This document shows, in pieces, positions 28,911 to 32,790 of a stretch of DNA of 32,790 nucleotides. The notes under the pieces were generated by a model, which did not search any database, was not told the origin of the DNA, and saw only the letters and a list, made by a program, of their open reading frames with translations. The stretch covers positions 1 to 32,790 of the forward strand of contig CAMFVG010000009.1 in NCBI GenBank assembly GCA_945992055.1, read 5' to 3'. A program made the position numbers and the translations under genes. Numbering within the stretch: position 1 is the stretch's first letter; each line of letters starts with the position of its first letter. This DNA is from an uncultured Clostridia bacterium (GTDB taxonomy: Bacteria; Bacillota; Clostridia; Lachnospirales; Lachnospiraceae).

Positions 28911-30323
28911 TTAAACCGGATAATTCCCGTTTTCTGTATCTGCCACTGTCTGATCAATTCCCGTCTGTTGTGCCTCTCTGTACTTAAAGAAGTCTGTAGC
29001 CACTTGAGGGAATAATGCGTACGACAGCACATCCTCGTCTTGTTGTGACCACTGTGCCATCTCCGAACGAAGTGTATCTAACTCATCCGGGATCAAATCC
29101 GCCGGGCGACAAGTAATAATTTCTGCATCTTCACCGATACACTTTTTCTGTACTTCCGGATCAAACGGTTTTACAGTTGCACCATATTTGCCACTCAAAA
29201 CATCTTTTGTCTCTTTTGTAGCAATTTTATATCGTTCACCCATCAAAACGTTGAACACAGCCTGTGTTCCCACAATTTGAGACGAAGGCGTCACAAGCGG
29301 TGGTTCCCCAAGATCCTTACGAACTCTCGGCACTTCTTCTAACACTTCGTAATATTTATCTTCTGCACCTTGCTCCTTTAATTGGGAAGTCAAGTTTGAC
29401 AACATACCACCCGGAACCTGATACAATAATGTTTTGATATTAACACCCATGTTCTTTGGATTCAACAAACCACTTTCCAATGCCTCATCACGAAGTGGTC
29501 TGAAATAATCTGCGATTTCTGCCAATAAATTTTGATCCAACCCGGAATCATATGGCGTACCTTTAAAGGTCTCCACCATAACTTCTGTAGCAGGTTGTGA
29601 TGTACCAAGCGCAAACGGCGACATGGCTGTATCAATTACATCAACACCCGCTTCTACAGCTTTCAAGTATGTCATAGACGCAACACCGGATGTGTAATGT
29701 GTATGAAGTTGAATTGGAAGATCTGTTGCTTCCTTCAACGCTTGTACCAATTCCGTTGCTTTATATGGAAGCAAAAGTCCTGCCATATCCTTAATACAAA
29801 TAGAGGTCGCACCCATATCCTCAATTCTCTTTGCTATATCCATCCAATAATCCATGGTATATGCATCACCCAATGTATAAGACAATGCCACTTGTGCTTC
29901 TGCTTTTTCTGCTACCGCTGCCTTGACTGCCGTTTGAAGATTACGCATATCATTTAAGCAATCAAAAATACGAATGATGTCCATTCCGTTTGCAACGGAT
30001 TTTTGTACAAAGTACTCTACCACATCATCTGCATATGGACGATACCCTAAAATATTTTGTCCGCGGAATAACATTTGTAATTTTGTATTTTTAAATCCAT
30101 CACGGAATTTACGAAGTCTTTCCCATGGATCTTCTTTCAAGAAACGAAGAGATGCATCAAAAGTAGCTCCACCCCAACATTCCACAGAATGATATCCTAC
30201 CTTATCCATCTTTTCGATAATAGGAAGCATTTGTTCTGTTGTCATTCTGGTGGCAATCAAAGATTGATGTGCATCACGTAAAATAGTCTCCGTAATCTTG
30301 ATTGGTTTTTTTGCGATTTCCAT
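28911..30323 (-). CDS. Oxaloacetate decarboxylase alpha / pyruvate carboxylase subunit B / transcarboxylase 5S-like carboxyltransferase
   Basis: PIKITETILRDAHQSLIATRMTTEQMLPIIEKMDKVGYHSVECWGGATFDASLRFLKEDPWERLRKFRDGFKNTKLQMLFRGQNILGYRPYADDVVEYFV; ends without a biotinyl domain. Start at 30323 with SD GGAGGA. Confidence 0.93.
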   Translation of the reverse strand: MEIAKKPIKITETILRDAHQSLIATRMTTEQMLPIIEKMDKVGYHSVECWGGATFDASLRFLKEDPWERLRKFRDGFKNTKLQMLFRGQNILGYRPYADDVVEYFVQKSVANGMDIIRIFDCLNDMRNLQTAVKAAVAEKAEAQVALSYTLGDAYTMDYWMDIAKRIEDMGATSICIKDMAGLLLPYKATELVQALKEATDLPIQLHTHYTSGVASMTYLKAVEAGVDVIDTAMSPFALGTSQPATEVMVETFKGTPYDSGLDQNLLAEIADYFRPLRDEALESGLLNPKNMGVNIKTLLYQVPGGMLSNLTSQLKEQGAEDKYYEVLEEVPRVRKDLGEPPLVTPSSQIVGTQAVFNVLMGERYKIATKETKDVLSGKYGATVKPFDPEVQKKCIGEDAEIITCRPADLIPDELDTLRSEMAQWSQQDEDVLSYALFPQVATDFFKYREAQQTGIDQTVADTENGNYPV

Positions 30324-30356
30324 TATCCTATCCTCCAAATCTGTTTCACATCAAAA

Positions 30357-30767
30357 TTAATTCATGGTAGCCAAAACTACTCCCGCATCAATAGCATCTC
30401 CAACAGCCACATCAATGCTTGCAATCACACCGTCTTGTGGCGCCACTACCGGTATTTCCATTTTCATTGCTTCGATAATAAGAACTGCATCTCCTGCTTT
30501 CACACTCTGTCCTACAGCAGTCTCTAATCTAAACACTTTACCTGCTGCTCCGGCAGTAATCTTTATTCCTCCTGCTGCCCCTACTGTTTGCGGTGCCGGT
30601 GCTACCGGTGTCGCTGGTGCTGCTGGTGCTGATGTTTCCACAGCCGGCGCTACTGGTGCTACCACCGGTGCTGTCATTCTTGTCGGTGCTGCTACCGCGC
30701 CCCCTACATTTTCTTCCACTGTTACATCATATACATTTCCGTTCACTGTAATCGTATAACTTTTCAT
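30357..30767 (-). CDS. Biotin carboxyl carrier protein (GcdC/1.3S-like)
   Basis: MKSYTITVNGNVYDVTVEE; Ala-Pro linker; VLIIEAMKMEIPVVAPQDGVIASIDVAVGDAIDAGVVLATMN with the biotinylation motif AMKM. ATG at 30767 preceded by GGAGG. Confidence 0.94.
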   Translation of the reverse strand: MKSYTITVNGNVYDVTVEENVGGAVAAPTRMTAPVVAPVAPAVETSAPAAPATPVAPAPQTVGAAGGIKITAGAAGKVFRLETAVGQSVKAGDAVLIIEAMKMEIPVVAPQDGVIASIDVAVGDAIDAGVVLATMN

Positions 30768-30790
30768 GATAATTTCCTCCAAAATTCGTA

Positions 30791-30976
30791 CTATTTCCAA
30801 TGGTTTGATGGTCTTCTTTTAATTGAACGAACTATAAAGCCCTCTTTTGCAGTTCCTTCTTTTGCGGCAATGGCCGCTGTTATAACAGCAATTAGTTCCA
30901 ACTCATCAAACGTTTCCATTGTTATTTCTTCTTTTTCATTTACACATTTGCCAAGTAATTTAGAAATAAAACTCAT
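30791..30976 (-). CDS. Short OadG/MmdD-like accessory protein lacking an obvious transmembrane helix
   Basis: 61 aa: MSFISKLLGKCVNEKEEITMETFDELELIAVITAAIAAKEGTAKEGFIVRSIKRRPSNHWK; ELIAVITAAIAA...GFIVRSIKRR resembles the OadG-type C-terminal core. Confidence 0.65.
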   Translation of the reverse strand: MSFISKLLGKCVNEKEEITMETFDELELIAVITAAIAAKEGTAKEGFIVRSIKRRPSNHWK

Positions 30977-31024
30977 TATTGCTGCATTCCTTTCTGTATA
31001 TTTTGCTAAAAGTGCGCCGCCAAA

Positions 31025-32464
31025 CTATATGGTTCCATGTTTTTTTAATGGACGTTCTTCCCTTTTTGTGAACAACATTTCGAGCGTGCCAATCAAATGT
31101 TTTCTCGTTTCTGCCGGTTCCACAATTGCATCTACGTATCCCCTTCTTGCAGCAGCCTTTGGACTAGTCTGCAATTCCTTATATTCTGCTGCTTTCTCTT
31201 CAATTGTGGTAGCATCCTCATCTGCATACATAATCTTTGCCGCTAATTTTGCATCCATCATACCGATTTCTGCTTTCGGCCATGCAAAAACTAAATCCGC
31301 ACCAATTGACTTGCTATTCATAGTAATATACGCACTGCCATAAGCTTTTCCAAGAATCACATTGACTTTCGGAACTGTTGCATTGGCAAACGCATATGTC
31401 AATTTTGCAGATTCTCGCGCCAATGTTTTCTCTGCACATTTGCAGGTTTTATATCCTGTTACGTTTGTAAAGGAAACAACCGGTATATTAAACGCATCAC
31501 AGAATTCTACAAAATCAGTCGCTTTCTTACAACCATTCGCAGAAAGTGTGGTATCAAATTCCTCTGCAATTTTCCCTTCTTCACCATATATGCCGGAACG
31601 ATTCGCTACGACACCTACTGTTGTTCCATTTAAACGAATGAAGCCTGTCACCATATCTTTTGCATATTCTCTCTTTGTTTCAAAAAACTGATGATTGTCT
31701 GACACAAGGGTAGCAACCAACGCTGTATCTGAGGCCACATTTTCAATTCCCTCGCATACACGATTCAAATCGTCTAAACATTCATCATATGATGCATCAT
31801 CCTCGTTATTCGCCGGAAGCATACATACCAAGGAACGAATTTGTGTGAGAATTTCTGTCGTATCCCCTACCATGTCAATTAATCCGGTGTTTTCACTTTG
31901 GAACTCTGCTGATGACGTGTCACACTTTGAAACTTCATTGCCTGCAATCGCATTCGGTGCATTTAAAAACAGTTTTCCATTCGCACCCTCTATAAAAGTA
32001 AAATCTGTCATTGCAGATGCAACAGCAAGACCTCCACCGCATTTTCCAAAGATTGCAGCAATCTGTGGAATAACACCGGATGCCATAGTTTGTCTATAAT
32101 ATAAACTTCCAAATGCATCCAAGGCATCTGTAGCCTCTTGAAGTCTTAACCCCGCACAGTCAATCAATCCTATCACAGGTGCACCCATCTTCATTGCCAT
32201 ATCATAAATGCGAACAATCTTTTTCGCGTGCATCTCACCGATCGCACCTTTTAAAACAGAAGCATCCTGACTGTAGACATATACTAGATTTCCATCAATC
32301 AATCCATAACCTGTAACAACTCCGTCTGCCGGAGTGTCTGTGTTCTGCATATTGAAATCGGTAGATCTGGCTGTGATAGCGCCCCCAATTTCAACAAAAC
32401 TTCCTTCATCAAGCAACATGCAAATTCTTTCACATGCAACGCTTTTCGATGCTATGTTACTCAT
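31025..32464 (-). CDS. Acyl-CoA carboxyltransferase (MmdA / propionyl-CoA carboxylase beta / transcarboxylase 12S-like)
   Basis: RICMLLDEGSFVEIGGAITARSTDF...TPADGVVTGYGLIDGNLVYVYSQDASVLKGAIGEMHAKKIVRIYDMAMKMGAPVIGLIDCAGLRLQE; GKAYGSAYITMNSKSIGADLVFAWPKAEIGMM. Start at MSNIASKS (32464) with SD GGAGGAA. Confidence 0.92.
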   Translation of the reverse strand: MSNIASKSVACERICMLLDEGSFVEIGGAITARSTDFNMQNTDTPADGVVTGYGLIDGNLVYVYSQDASVLKGAIGEMHAKKIVRIYDMAMKMGAPVIGLIDCAGLRLQEATDALDAFGSLYYRQTMASGVIPQIAAIFGKCGGGLAVASAMTDFTFIEGANGKLFLNAPNAIAGNEVSKCDTSSAEFQSENTGLIDMVGDTTEILTQIRSLVCMLPANNEDDASYDECLDDLNRVCEGIENVASDTALVATLVSDNHQFFETKREYAKDMVTGFIRLNGTTVGVVANRSGIYGEEGKIAEEFDTTLSANGCKKATDFVEFCDAFNIPVVSFTNVTGYKTCKCAEKTLARESAKLTYAFANATVPKVNVILGKAYGSAYITMNSKSIGADLVFAWPKAEIGMMDAKLAAKIMYADEDATTIEEKAAEYKELQTSPKAAARRGYVDAIVEPAETRKHLIGTLEMLFTKREERPLKKHGTI

Positions 32465-32514
32465 ATGTATTCCTCCATTTGTTTTGAAATCATTCAAATT
32501 TTCTTCCATTTTCT

Positions 32515-32543
32515 ATTATATAGCAAATGTAAATTAAAGGCAA
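32515..32543 (-). promoter_or_regulatory. Predicted sigma-A promoter for the carboxyltransferase operon
   Basis: Minus strand TTGCCT (32543-32538) - 17 nt - TATAAT (32520-32515), about 50 nt upstream of the ATG at 32464. Confidence 0.75.
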
Positions 32544-32565
32544 TTACTTTTTATTTCTTTTTGCC

Positions 32566-32594
32566 TTGTTACATTTTCTCTAATATGTTATAAT
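32566..32594 (+). promoter_or_regulatory. Predicted sigma-A promoter for the aminopeptidase P gene
   Basis: TTGTTA (32566-32571) - 17 nt - TATAAT (32589-32594), upstream of SD AGAGGTGAT and the ATG at 32621. Confidence 0.75.
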
Positions 32595-32620
32595 TCGCAA
32601 ACAAAACAAGAGGTGATTTT

Positions 32621-32790
32621 ATGACAATTTCAGAAAGAATAGCAAAACTTCGCCAACAGATGAAGCAAAACCATATAGATGCTTACATCATTCCCTCCGC
32701 CGACTTTCATCAAAGTGAATATGTGGGGGAATTCTTTAAGACTCGAGAATTCATTACCGGATTTACCGGTTCTGCAGGAACTGCAATAAT
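32621..32790 (+). CDS. Xaa-Pro aminopeptidase (M24B), N-terminal part (runs off the window edge)
   Basis: MTISERIAKLRQQMKQNHIDAYIIPSADFHQSEYVGEFFKTREFITGFTGSAGTAI, characteristic aminopeptidase P N-terminus. Confidence 0.9.
   Translation, partial: MTISERIAKLRQQMKQNHIDAYIIPSADFHQSEYVGEFFKTREFITGFTGSAGTAI

Noticed and set aside
30590-30700. Repetitive GCTGGTGCT-like DNA as a possible tandem repeat or CRISPR-like array
   Set aside because: Explained by the Ala-Pro-Val linker of the biotin carrier; no spacers and no regular repeat unit.
30364-30759. 131-aa plus-strand ORF rich in Ala/Thr/Pro
   Set aside because: Antisense to the Ala-Pro linker and biotin carrier; the composition is a mirror of the repetitive linker.

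Overview
The window looks like ordinary low-GC Clostridia (Lachnospiraceae-like) chromosome, mostly conserved core operons. I saw no IS element, prophage, CRISPR array, tRNA or rRNA. In order:
- 5' part of a UvrD/PcrA-type helicase gene (minus strand, cut by the window edge), gltX and an aminotransferase.
- A three-gene minus-strand operon of uncharacterised proteins: a 1096-aa beta-domain/helical-repeat protein, a degenerate Hsp70/actin-like protein and a TPR-like protein.
- A lipoprotein NucA/EndA-like nuclease and a small hypothetical protein, divergent from a SleC-like spore cortex-lytic protein.
- The pyrH-frr-uppS-cdsA-dxr-rseP cluster.
- A zinc-ribbon membrane protein followed by lrgA/lrgB.
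- A complete rnfCDGEAB operon.
- A yhiN-like flavoprotein-cmk-ispH-S1 cluster, then glpK.
- A carboxyltransferase operon (12S-like CT, tiny OadG-like protein, biotin carrier, 5S-like CT).
- The start of an Xaa-Pro aminopeptidase gene.

Best candidates for something new are (i) the pseudo-Hsp70/1096-aa/TPR operon at 3410-8642, and (ii) the 28911-32464 operon. The second has the subunit set of a soluble transcarboxylase: no OadB gene lies in it, and its OadG-like protein has no membrane helix. Smaller observations are a possible 4-residue leader ORF with a pseudoknot-capable inverted repeat upstream of yhiN, a doubled SGAT motif in RnfG, and a Cys-rich tail on RnfE. All homology calls come from reading the translations; no database search was run.
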